A stretch of DNA of 5,238 bases, taken from Clostridia bacterium (GTDB lineage: Bacteria > Bacillota > Clostridia > Oscillospirales > Acutalibacteraceae). Below the pieces are notes generated by a model that was not told the origin of the DNA, did no database searches, and saw only the letters and a list, made by a program, of their open reading frames with translations. Within the stretch, counting starts at the first letter, position 1. Each line of letters begins with the position of its first letter. The stretch is taken from the NCBI GenBank assembly GCA_017614275.1, contig JAGACE010000228.1, positions 1 through 5,238 of the forward strand, given 5' to 3'. Both the position numbers and the translations under genes were made by a program. Shown here piece after piece: positions 1 through 5,214 of the stretch.

Positions 1-4
1 ACTC

Positions 5-724
5 ATGACGAACTATTACGAGAGAGACATCCCCATCGAACCGAGTCTGTGCGACGCGGACGGCAAACTGAGCATCTGGCAGGCGTTCAACCTGTTCATG
101 GACGCGGCCACCGACCACGCGTCCCTGTTCGGCGTGGGGTGGAAGGACCTGAGCGGCCGCGGTCTGTTCTGGCTGACCGTGAAGACGAAGGTCGTCCTGG
201 AAGACCGCCCGAAGATGGACGAGACCGCCACGGTGGTCACCTGGGTGGATGCCCCGAACCGCCTGCGTGCGGATCGGAATTACGAACTGCGCCAGGACGG
301 AAGGACCCTGATCCGCGCCGTCACCGAGTGGGCGGTCCTGGACACGGCGTCCATGAAACTCCTGCCGGCGGAAGATATCTACCCGGACGGTCTGGAATAC
401 GGCCGGCCCTCCGCCTGCCCGGAAGGCTTCGTGCGCATCAAAGACCGCTTCGAGGAAGCCGACAAGTATGCGGAGTACACTGTGCGGTCCACCGACATCG
501 ACATCGGCGGCCACATGAACAACGTGGCCTACGTGCGCGCTCTGCTGGGGACGTTCACCTGTCAGGAACTGCGCGACATGGCCCCGACCTCCTTCGACGT
601 CCTGTTCCGCAACTCCGTCTACGAGGGCGATGTACTGGAATTCTACAAACAGCCCTCCGGGAACGGCCTGGACATCCGCGCGGCCCGCGGGGACATGACG
701 GCCCTGCTGGTCCACATGGAATAA
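5..724 (+). CDS. Acyl-ACP thioesterase (FatA/FatB-like, double hotdog)
   Basis: A 239-residue cytosolic protein predicted to hydrolyse acyl-ACP thioesters, releasing free fatty acids from type II fatty acid synthesis. The N-terminal hotdog is seen in the helix region around residues 23-49 (SIWQAFNLFMDAATDHASLF). The second hotdog carries the family signature STDIDIGGHMNNVAYVRALL at residues 162-181, matching plant DLDxNxHVNNxxY. D166 and H170 match the Asp and His proposed as catalytic in plant FatB. By my alignment from memory the intervening Asn is G168, and the Glu about 34 residues past the His is S204. Length fits bacterial members. The ATG lies four bases from the window edge, so its ribosome site cannot be seen; the protein begins where family members normally do (YERDIPIEPSLCDADG). 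It converges on the acetyltransferase gene across a shared terminator. Family assignment is firm; chain-length preference cannot be told. Confidence 0.9.
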   Translation: MTNYYERDIPIEPSLCDADGKLSIWQAFNLFMDAATDHASLFGVGWKDLSGRGLFWLTVKTKVVLEDRPKMDETATVVTWVDAPNRLRADRNYELRQDGRTLIRAVTEWAVLDTASMKLLPAEDIYPDGLEYGRPSACPEGFVRIKDRFEEADKYAEYTVRSTDIDIGGHMNNVAYVRALLGTFTCQELRDMAPTSFDVLFRNSVYEGDVLEFYKQPSGNGLDIRAARGDMTALLVHME

Positions 725-738
725 ACGAGAAAACAAGT

Positions 739-771
739 CTGACCCCCGCCGATTTGGCGGGGGTCAGTTTC
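739..771. terminator. Intrinsic terminator between convergent genes
   Basis: A perfect 12-bp stem (CTGACCCCCGCC at 739-750 pairing with 756-767) encloses a 5-base GATTT loop and is followed by TTTCTT on the plus strand. It lies 14 bases after the thioesterase stop and 11 bases before the acetyltransferase stop read from the other side. On the minus strand the stem is followed by ACTTGTTTTC, a poorer U-tract, so it probably ends plus-strand transcripts best and minus-strand transcripts less efficiently. Confidence 0.88.
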
Positions 772-778
772 TTATTGG

Positions 779-1210
779 TCAGATCTCTTTTTCCATCCGG
801 ACACAGGGGAAGGTGCCGTCGTCCGGCAGCGGCTCGCCGGTCTCCCGGTAGCCGAGCTTCCGATAGAACTCCGTCTTGTTGTCTCGGCTGTCCACGACGG
901 CTCTGTTGAAGCCGAGCTCGGCGGCCCAGACCTCGCACTCGCGCACGACCTGTGAGCCGAGCCCGCGGTGCCGGTACTCCGGCAGCACGACGACGCGGCC
1001 GATCAGCATGCGGCCGTCGTCCAGCGGGACCATCCGCGCGGTGGCCACGGGGAAGTTCTCGTCGAGCAGGACGATGTACTTCGTGTCCGGTCCGTCGTGG
1101 TCGTCGAACTCCTCCCGGAGCGTGATATGATGTTTTTTCGCCATGGCCTGGATGCGCACATAGTAGGCGCCGGCCTGCTGGTATGTCTCCGTGGCGCGGA
1201 GGACTTCCAT
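779..1210 (-). CDS. GNAT family N-acetyltransferase
   Basis: A 143-residue cytosolic protein of the GNAT fold, which transfers an acetyl group from acetyl-CoA to an amine. Motif A is clear: strand beta-4 IGRVVVLPEYR (residues 70-80) leads into the pyrophosphate-binding loop R80-H-R-G-L-G85 (Q/RxxGxG/A) and the following helix to about residue 99. Motif B is FYRKLGYRETGE at 115-126, typical for the C-terminal part of the fold. The N-terminal part (LREEFDDHDGPDTKYIVLLD, 31-50) resembles stand-alone small GNATs of unknown acceptor. An AAAGGA ribosome site (plus-strand 1220-1225) lies 9 bases before the ATG. It is the second gene of a minus-strand operon, 23 bases after the PaaI-like thioesterase. 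Substrate unknown; it could modify a small amine, an antibiotic-like compound or a protein. Confidence 0.88.
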   Translation of the reverse strand: MEVLRATETYQQAGAYYVRIQAMAKKHHITLREEFDDHDGPDTKYIVLLDENFPVATARMVPLDDGRMLIGRVVVLPEYRHRGLGSQVVRECEVWAAELGFNRAVVDSRDNKTEFYRKLGYRETGEPLPDDGTFPCVRMEKEI

Positions 1211-1233
1211 GGTGCTTCGTCCTTTCTTTCCCG

Positions 1234-1641
1234 TCAGTCCTGACGGATCTTGAAGGCGGTGGCGGTCATGATGGCGACCAGCCGCCCGGTGTCGTCGGTG
1301 ATGTCCGCCTGCAGGACGAGGGTGGTGCGCCCATCCTTGCGGCAGGTGGCTTCGGCGAGGAGCGTATCGCCCTTGGCGGTGGCCAGGTAGTTGATGTTCG
1401 CGTCCAGCCCCACGACCGGCAGGTGCCGGTGGCAGCCGAGCGCGGAGATGGCCAGGTCCCCGAGGGTGAAGATGGCGCCGCCCATGACATTGTTCATGGC
1501 GTTGCGGTGGCGCGGGCCCAGGACCATGCGGGCCACGGCGCGGTCGTCGGTCAGTTCAATGAGTTCGATGCCGTTCTCCGTGGCGAACCGGTCGTCCTGA
1601 AAATAGGCCGCCGCTTCCGTGACACTTGTAAAAGCTCCCAT
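1234..1641 (-). CDS. PaaI-family hotdog thioesterase
   Basis: A 135-residue single-hotdog protein expected to hydrolyse small or aromatic acyl-CoA thioesters in the cytosol, probably as a homotetramer as in the PaaI family. The signature region is HRNAMNNVMGGAIFTLGDLA (residues 45-64), corresponding to HxNxxGxxHGGxxFTLADxA. N47 and D62 match the catalytic Asn and Asp; the His before GG in classical PaaI is M53 here. The core strands follow (VVGLDANINYLATAKGDTLLAEATCRKDGRTT, in two blocks over 76-107). The frame is open for 30 more codons upstream, but the start at 1641 is chosen because an AAGGAGGG site sits 7 bases before it and the family homology begins there. First gene of an operon with the acetyltransferase, divergent from the ATPase-like gene. 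Exact substrate cannot be inferred. Confidence 0.87.
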   Translation of the reverse strand: MGAFTSVTEAAAYFQDDRFATENGIELIELTDDRAVARMVLGPRHRNAMNNVMGGAIFTLGDLAISALGCHRHLPVVGLDANINYLATAKGDTLLAEATCRKDGRTTLVLQADITDDTGRLVAIMTATAFKIRQD

Positions 1642-1647
1642 GGGGAT

Positions 1648-1655
1648 CCCTCCTT
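1648..1655 (-). promoter_or_regulatory. Ribosome binding site that fixes the PaaI-like start
   Basis: On the minus strand this reads AAGGAGGG, nearly full complementarity to the 16S anti-Shine-Dalgarno, and is separated from the ATG at 1641 by GATCCCC (7 bases). It rules in favour of the 135-residue form. The longer alternative, starting at 1731, would have to begin upstream of the predicted promoter -10 box at 1666-1671 and so would not be on the transcript. Confidence 0.85.
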
Positions 1656-1665
1656 CGTTTCCTGC

Positions 1666-1693
1666 ATTATAGCACGTTTTGAGTTGGTTGCAA
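1666..1693 (-). promoter_or_regulatory. Leftward promoter of the thioesterase-acetyltransferase operon
   Basis: Read on the minus strand there is a TTGCAA -35 candidate (1688-1693), a 16-base spacer and a perfect TATAAT -10 (1666-1671) preceded by TGC, giving an extended -10 (TGnTATAAT). The predicted transcription start is near 1659, leaving a leader of only about 18 bases that is mostly the ribosome site. The -35 matches TTGACA at 4 of 6 positions. Consistent with a housekeeping sigma-A promoter; not experimentally shown. Confidence 0.78.
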
Positions 1694-1716
1694 TGACCGA
1701 ATATCTTTAGTATACT
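1688..1716 (+). promoter_or_regulatory. Rightward promoter of the ATPase-like gene
   Basis: TTGCAA (1688-1693) is followed after 17 bases by TATACT (1711-1716), a 5-of-6 match to the -10 consensus at ideal spacing. The predicted start is near 1723, giving a leader of about 34 bases to the ATG at 1757. The ribosome site AGGAGG at 1743-1748 lies 8 bases before that ATG. The -35 hexamer is its own reverse complement and is the same one used by the leftward promoter. The -10 lies inside a perfect palindrome, so this promoter is likely controlled. Confidence 0.68.
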
Positions 1717-1719
1717 AAA
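1706..1719. promoter_or_regulatory. 14-bp perfect palindrome, candidate operator
   Basis: TTTAGTATACTAAA is an exact inverted repeat; the flanking C on each side does not extend it. It covers the rightward -10 box entirely, so a dimeric regulator bound here would block the ATPase-like gene. It starts 13 bases beyond the shared -35 on the side upstream of the leftward promoter, where a bound protein could either act neutrally or assist. The regulator is not in the window and I do not recognise the motif with certainty. AT-rich promoters can contain chance palindromes of this type, since TATA itself is symmetric. Confidence 0.5.
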
Positions 1720-1756
1720 CTGTAACGACATTTATAAGAGAAAGGAGGCAGGCTTT

Positions 1757-3964
1757 ATGGCGAGACGATCCCGGAAACAGCGCGATGCGTCCTCAGCGGC
1801 AGCGGAATCCGTCGCGGAGAAAAACCGCAGCAAGGTCCAGTCCCTGCTGGACGATCAGCCCTCCCATACGACCCCGGCGCCCACGGCGGGACCGGTCCCG
1901 GGCACGGTGACCGAGCCGGAGGAACCGGTCGAAGCGGCAGCGGTCGAAGCGGCCGAAGCGGCAGCGCCGGAAGAAAAGACTGCCTCTGTAACGGAAGAGG
2001 CCCCTCCGGAGGAGCCGAAGAAGGCTTCGGCCCGTCCCGAGAAGGTCAGCGCGGTGCGCACGAGCGTGCTGCCGGGCTTCGGGAGCCCCGGGTTCAAGCT
2101 GTTCCAGATCATCCTGGGCGGCGTCCTGCTGGCCATCGGTCTGTTCTTCCAGTTCTCGGACGACGACGCCGAAGGCGCGAGCTTCATGTCCATCGCCTTC
2201 CTGGTGGTCGCGTTCCTCATCCTGTCCTATGAAGTCATCTGGGAAGGCTTCCGGAAACTCGTCCGGGGCCGGCTCCTGGACTCCGATGTGCTGGTGTCCG
2301 TCGGCACCATCGGCGGCATCTTCGTGGGACAGTTCCCGGAGGCCACCGCCGCCATGTTCCTGTATGTGCTGGCGGGGTTCTTCACGTCCCTCAACGCCTC
2401 CCACTCCGACGCGCTCTTCGGCGCGCTGGAGGATTTTGAAGTCGATTCGGTCTGTGTGGCCCGCGACGGCGGGTACACGAACGTCCCGCCGGAGAAGGTC
2501 TGGCCGGGCGAGATCATCCTGGTCCGCGAAAACGAGCTGGTGCCCATCGACGGCCGCGTGGCCGCCGGCACCGGGACGCTGGACACGGCGATGCTGACCG
2601 GAGAGACCGCCCCGAAGTCGGTGTTCGCCGGCGACACGGTCCCGGCAGGGTCGGTCGTCACCTCCGACGAACTGCAGATCGCCACCACAGCGTCCTACCG
2701 AAACTCGACGGCGCAGAAGATCCTGGACTTCCTGTACGACGACTCCGCCGAGGAGTCCCGGGAAGGGGAGTTCATCCGCAAGTTCTCGAAGGCCTTCGGC
2801 ATCGTCGTCATCGTGCTGGGCCTGGCGCTCGGCATCGTGCCGTCCCTCCTGACCGGCAACTGGTCCGAGTGGATGCGCATCGCCTTCACGTTCTTCATGG
2901 TCGCCGGCACCGGCGAGCTCCTGCTGCAGGAGCCCCTGTGTTTTGAGAACGGACTGGGCACCGCGTTCTACAACGGGGTCTGTGTCCGCGGCGACGGACC
3001 GTTCGAGCAGCTGTCCCGCGCCGAGAAAGTCGTCTTCAACAAGACCGGCACCCTGACCAACGGGGAGCCGGACGTCATCGATATGATCCCCGAAGAGGGT
3101 TACCATACCGCGCAGCTCCTGGAGGCCGCCGCCAAGGCGGAGGCCCTGTCGGATCACCGCATCGCGAAGTGCATCGCCAAGGCGTACGGCAAGTCCATCG
3201 ACACGAGCGAACTGGTGGGCTTCAGCGAAGTTCCCGGCCTCGGCGTCAGCGTCTATGTGGACGGCCACCGGATCGTCGCCGGCAACGCCCGCTGCATGCT
3301 GGCGGAGGGCATCGACGTGCGGGAGAGCCACCAGGCGGGCAATAAACTCCACGTGGCCGTGGATCAGCAGTACATGGGATGTATCGTCACCTCCGACACG
3401 GCGCGCCGGGACAGCCGGGAGACCGTCGAAGGTCTCCATGAAATGGGCATCACCGGCGTCACGATGCTGACCGGCGGCGCGCGGGGCGCGGCCAAACTCC
3501 TGGCGGAGGAACTCGGCGTCGACGAGTTCGGCACGGAACTGGCCCCTGAGGACAAGAAGGCCGCCCTGCAGACCTTCGCCCAGAACCTGTCGAAGGACGG
3601 CAGCCTGGTCTTCGTCGGAGACGGCGTGAAAGACGCCGCGCTTCTGGATCTGGCGGACGCGGGCGTCGCCCTGGGCGCCTACCGCTCGAACAGCGTCTTC
3701 GACACGGCGGACACCGTCGTGGTCCCGGAGATCCCCTCCAGAGTCGTGAACACCATTCGGACGGCCCGCCGGACCTTCCGCGCGGCCAGGGTGAACACGA
3801 TCATCACGCTGGTCCTGAAGGCCATCGTCATGGTGCTGGCGGTCGTCGGCATCACCGGTCTGTGGAGCGCCGCACTGGTCACCTTGATCTCCGCGGTCTA
3901 CACGTCCATCGCCTGCCGCAGCATCCGCGCCGGCTGGGACGCCAAACCGAAGGAACAAGATTGA
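1757..3964 (+). CDS. P1B-type ATPase homologue lacking the catalytic residues (pseudo-ATPase)
   Basis: A 735-residue membrane protein with heavy-metal P-type ATPase architecture. Residues 1-110 are a polar, Ala/Pro/Glu-rich, probably disordered tail without a CxxC metal-binding domain. Membrane segments lie near 114-132, 143-160, 178-192, 194-212, 345-365, 372-393, 680-700 and 702-720. The actuator domain keeps PGE (250-252), VPIDG and TGE (281-283). The P and N domains span about 420-675. Key positions differ from active pumps: CPC is G384-T-G386, DKTGT is N428-KTGT, HP is H467-R468, TGD is T572-G-G574, and GDGxND is GDGVK625-D626. The GTG-to-Asn428 spacing of 44 residues equals the CPC-to-Asp spacing of known CopA/ZntA proteins, so the alignment needs no gap. 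K688 matches ZntA Lys693, but the partner Asp714 is T709, suggesting Zn/Cd/Pb-type ancestry. Without the phosphorylated Asp it should not pump; a scaffold, sensor or regulatory role is inferred. The frame is intact, with AGGAGG 8 bases before the ATG. Family firm; function unknown. Confidence 0.88.
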   Translation: MARRSRKQRDASSAAAESVAEKNRSKVQSLLDDQPSHTTPAPTAGPVPGTVTEPEEPVEAAAVEAAEAAAPEEKTASVTEEAPPEEPKKASARPEKVSAVRTSVLPGFGSPGFKLFQIILGGVLLAIGLFFQFSDDDAEGASFMSIAFLVVAFLILSYEVIWEGFRKLVRGRLLDSDVLVSVGTIGGIFVGQFPEATAAMFLYVLAGFFTSLNASHSDALFGALEDFEVDSVCVARDGGYTNVPPEKVWPGEIILVRENELVPIDGRVAAGTGTLDTAMLTGETAPKSVFAGDTVPAGSVVTSDELQIATTASYRNSTAQKILDFLYDDSAEESREGEFIRKFSKAFGIVVIVLGLALGIVPSLLTGNWSEWMRIAFTFFMVAGTGELLLQEPLCFENGLGTAFYNGVCVRGDGPFEQLSRAEKVVFNKTGTLTNGEPDVIDMIPEEGYHTAQLLEAAAKAEALSDHRIAKCIAKAYGKSIDTSELVGFSEVPGLGVSVYVDGHRIVAGNARCMLAEGIDVRESHQAGNKLHVAVDQQYMGCIVTSDTARRDSRETVEGLHEMGITGVTMLTGGARGAAKLLAEELGVDEFGTELAPEDKKAALQTFAQNLSKDGSLVFVGDGVKDAALLDLADAGVALGAYRSNSVFDTADTVVVPEIPSRVVNTIRTARRTFRAARVNTIITLVLKAIVMVLAVVGITGLWSAALVTLISAVYTSIACRSIRAGWDAKPKEQD
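1927..1961 (+). repeat. Short in-frame repeat in the N-terminal tail of the ATPase homologue
   Basis: The unit CGAAGCGG occurs at 1930-1937, 1945-1952 and 1954-1961, with a longer 11-base match GGTCGAAGCGG at 1927 and 1942 (15-base period). It encodes the low-complexity stretch VEAAAVEAAEAAA (residues 58-70), an acidic, helix-prone segment within the predicted disordered tail. It is probably slippage-prone and may vary in length between strains. Confidence 0.6.
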
Positions 3965-3998
3965 CCGTTTCGGTCTGAGATATGGAGGAGTGTGAACT

Positions 3999-5039
3999 AT
4001 GAATCATCGTCTGAAGAAGATCACCGCTACGCTGCTGGCCGTTGTCATGCTGCTCTCTCTGAGCTGTGTGACAGCGTTCGCGAAGGCGGGCAAGGTGAAG
4101 ACCTACGACACCGTCGTCAGTTTCGGCGACAGTGTGGCGGCCGCGGTCTCGACCGACGCCTACACGAAGGCCCACGCCACGAAGGAAGCGAAGACGAACT
4201 ACTTTGTGACAGTGCCGGGGAGCTATGTGGAAATCGTCTCCCGCGGCGTCAAGGCCAAGAAAGTGTATCCGCTGGCGCAGCCCGGGATGCGGTCGGAAGA
4301 ACTGCGGCTCCTGCTCTGCAACGACTACAACGGGGACCGCGTGGAAGACTACGTGTGCAACGCCCTCATGGGCTATGTCACGCCCGGCAAAAAATACAAG
4401 GGCAAGGACCCCGTGAAGGATTACAAGACCCTGCGCGGCAAATACCAGAAGGCCGTGAAGGACGCGGACCTCGTCATGATCGGCATCGGCTTCAACGACG
4501 TCTGGTTCTCGATCCTGGCAGCCGCCGCGGAACTGTCTGAGACCGGCACGGTCTCCGACATGCCGGAGCTGACTCTGTTCAAGAACGCGAAGAAGCTCGG
4601 CAGCATGGGCGCCGCCCTGGCGAAGGCGGAGGAAGCCCTGAACACCGTCCTGCAGATCGCCCCCTATGTCCCGGTCATCGTGGAGGCCGGCGTGGAGGCC
4701 AAGGCCCGCTACTTCGTCAACTACCGGGCCATCATCGAGCGCATCTATGAGCTGAACCCGGACGTCACCATCGTTGCCGTCGGGTACTTTGAAGCCCTCA
4801 TCCCGGGCAAGTTCGACGCCACCAACATCATGGATTATCTGGCGGTCCTGCAGCCGAGTTTTGAGGCGATGAACCTCTACACGTCCATCCGGCCCACGCC
4901 GTACGGCAAGTACATCTACGTGGACACGCACGGCACGGAGACCATCCTGGCCACCGGAGAGAAGTGGGACCCGCATCCCACGGAAGCCGGGCACAAGCAC
5001 ATCGCCAAACAGATCCTCAACGCGCTGCCGCGGCAGTAA
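3999..5039 (+). CDS. Secreted SGNH/GDSL-family hydrolase
   Basis: A 346-residue exported esterase-like protein. The signal peptide has basic residues R4, K6 and K7, a hydrophobic core at about 9-22 and an AFA cleavage site after A28. SGNH blocks are in order: VVSFGDSVAAAV with nucleophile Ser45 (block I), AQPGMRSEEL with Gly96 (block II), IGIGFND with Asn166 (block III), and WDPHPTEAGH with Asp324 and His326 (block V). GDSV replaces GDSL, and block V has D-x-H rather than the commoner D-x-x-H. The segment between blocks III and V is long enough for a lid or specificity insert. The only cysteines after cleavage are C107 and C120, which could form a disulphide. GGAGGAG (3984-3990) sits 8 bases before the ATG. 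It begins 34 bases after the ATPase homologue with no terminator between, so co-transcription is likely. Substrate unknown: acyl or acetyl esters of lipid, polysaccharide or peptidoglycan are all possible. Confidence 0.88.
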   Translation: MNHRLKKITATLLAVVMLLSLSCVTAFAKAGKVKTYDTVVSFGDSVAAAVSTDAYTKAHATKEAKTNYFVTVPGSYVEIVSRGVKAKKVYPLAQPGMRSEELRLLLCNDYNGDRVEDYVCNALMGYVTPGKKYKGKDPVKDYKTLRGKYQKAVKDADLVMIGIGFNDVWFSILAAAAELSETGTVSDMPELTLFKNAKKLGSMGAALAKAEEALNTVLQIAPYVPVIVEAGVEAKARYFVNYRAIIERIYELNPDVTIVAVGYFEALIPGKFDATNIMDYLAVLQPSFEAMNLYTSIRPTPYGKYIYVDTHGTETILATGEKWDPHPTEAGHKHIAKQILNALPRQ

Positions 5040-5053
5040 CCCCTGGCGACAAC

Positions 5054-5083
5054 AAACGCCGACCCGTTCGGGCCGGCGTTTTT
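5054..5083 (+). terminator. Intrinsic terminator after the SGNH hydrolase
   Basis: The arm AAACGCCG (5054-5061) pairs with CGGCGTTT (5074-5081). After one A-C mismatch, an inner CCCG/CGGG stem closes on a tiny loop, and the 3' arm runs into a five-T tract (5079-5083). It begins 15 bases after the stop codon. It is the natural end of the ATPase homologue-hydrolase transcript. Confidence 0.85.
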
Positions 5084-5118
5084 GTGCTTTCCTGTCATCC
5101 CAAAGGCACCGACTCGCC

Positions 5119-5166
5119 AAAAGGGACTATAGAACGCGGTTTTGAGCCTTCTGTAGTCCCTTTTTT
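5119..5166. terminator. Long symmetric hairpin, second terminator or dispersed repeat element
   Basis: AAAAGGGACTATAGAA (5119-5134) pairs with 5149-5164 over 16 positions with a single G-U wobble, leaving a 14-base loop. The 3' arm ends in six Ts (5161-5166) and the 5' arm starts with four As, so it can terminate in both directions. It follows a complete terminator by only 35 bases. Its arm sequence recurs at 5203, which suggests a dispersed hairpin family or a shared terminator with a leftward gene beyond the window. Confidence 0.72.
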
Positions 5167-5202
5167 GACCATGCCGCAAGGTTTTCCGGAAGGACACCCG
5201 GG

Positions 5203-5214
5203 AAAAGGGACTAT
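5203..5214 (+). repeat. Second copy of the hairpin arm, cut by the window edge
   Basis: AAAAGGGACTAT repeats exactly the first 12 bases of the hairpin arm at 5119, 84 bases downstream in the same orientation, then diverges (TTCAGAGC). No pairing partner is present before the window ends at 5238, so it may be the left arm of a second hairpin. The interval 5167-5202 holds only short palindromes (TTCCGGAA, CCCGGG) and no gene I can support. Confidence 0.55.

Noticed and set aside
49..909. 286-codon plus-strand frame across the thioesterase, terminator and acetyltransferase
   Set aside because: It reads straight through a strong terminator and is Arg/Gly/Pro-rich low-information sequence in a shadow frame.
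1642..1731. 30-residue N-terminal extension of the PaaI-like thioesterase
   Set aside because: It would begin upstream of the predicted promoter, has no ribosome site, and the downstream ATG has AAGGAGGG at 7 bases.
1733..1738. TATAAG as an alternative rightward -10
   Set aside because: The start point would fall in the ribosome site and no -35-like hexamer is at the right distance.
1793..3958. 721-codon open frame on the minus strand opposite the ATPase homologue
   Set aside because: Its translation is Arg/Asp/Gly/His-rich with no recognisable domain. It mirrors GC-rich codon bias of the plus-strand gene, which has motifs, a promoter and a ribosome site.
1757..3964. Calling the ATPase homologue a decayed pseudogene
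   Set aside because: There is no frameshift or internal stop in 735 codons, all eight membrane segments and many scaffold motifs remain, and the promoter and ribosome site are strong.
3963..3975. GACCG-TTT-CGGTC hairpin right at the stop of the ATPase homologue
   Set aside because: Only a 5-bp stem with a 3-base loop and no U-tract after it; not credible as a terminator, so the two genes are treated as one transcript.
4047..4069. Lipoprotein signal at Cys23 of the SGNH hydrolase
   Set aside because: The residues before Cys are S-L-S with Ser rather than Leu/Val at -3, while a good AFA signal peptidase I site follows; lipidation is not excluded but is less likely.
3879..5120. 413-codon minus-strand open frame over the SGNH hydrolase
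   Set aside because: It has the composition of an antisense shadow (Val/Arg/Gly/His/Asp-rich), shows no domain, and starts inside the terminator region; the plus strand has a clear signal peptide and SGNH blocks.
4916..5197. 93-codon minus-strand frame at the right end
   Set aside because: It runs across two hairpins and into the hydrolase gene, lacks a convincing ribosome site and resembles translated repeat sequence.
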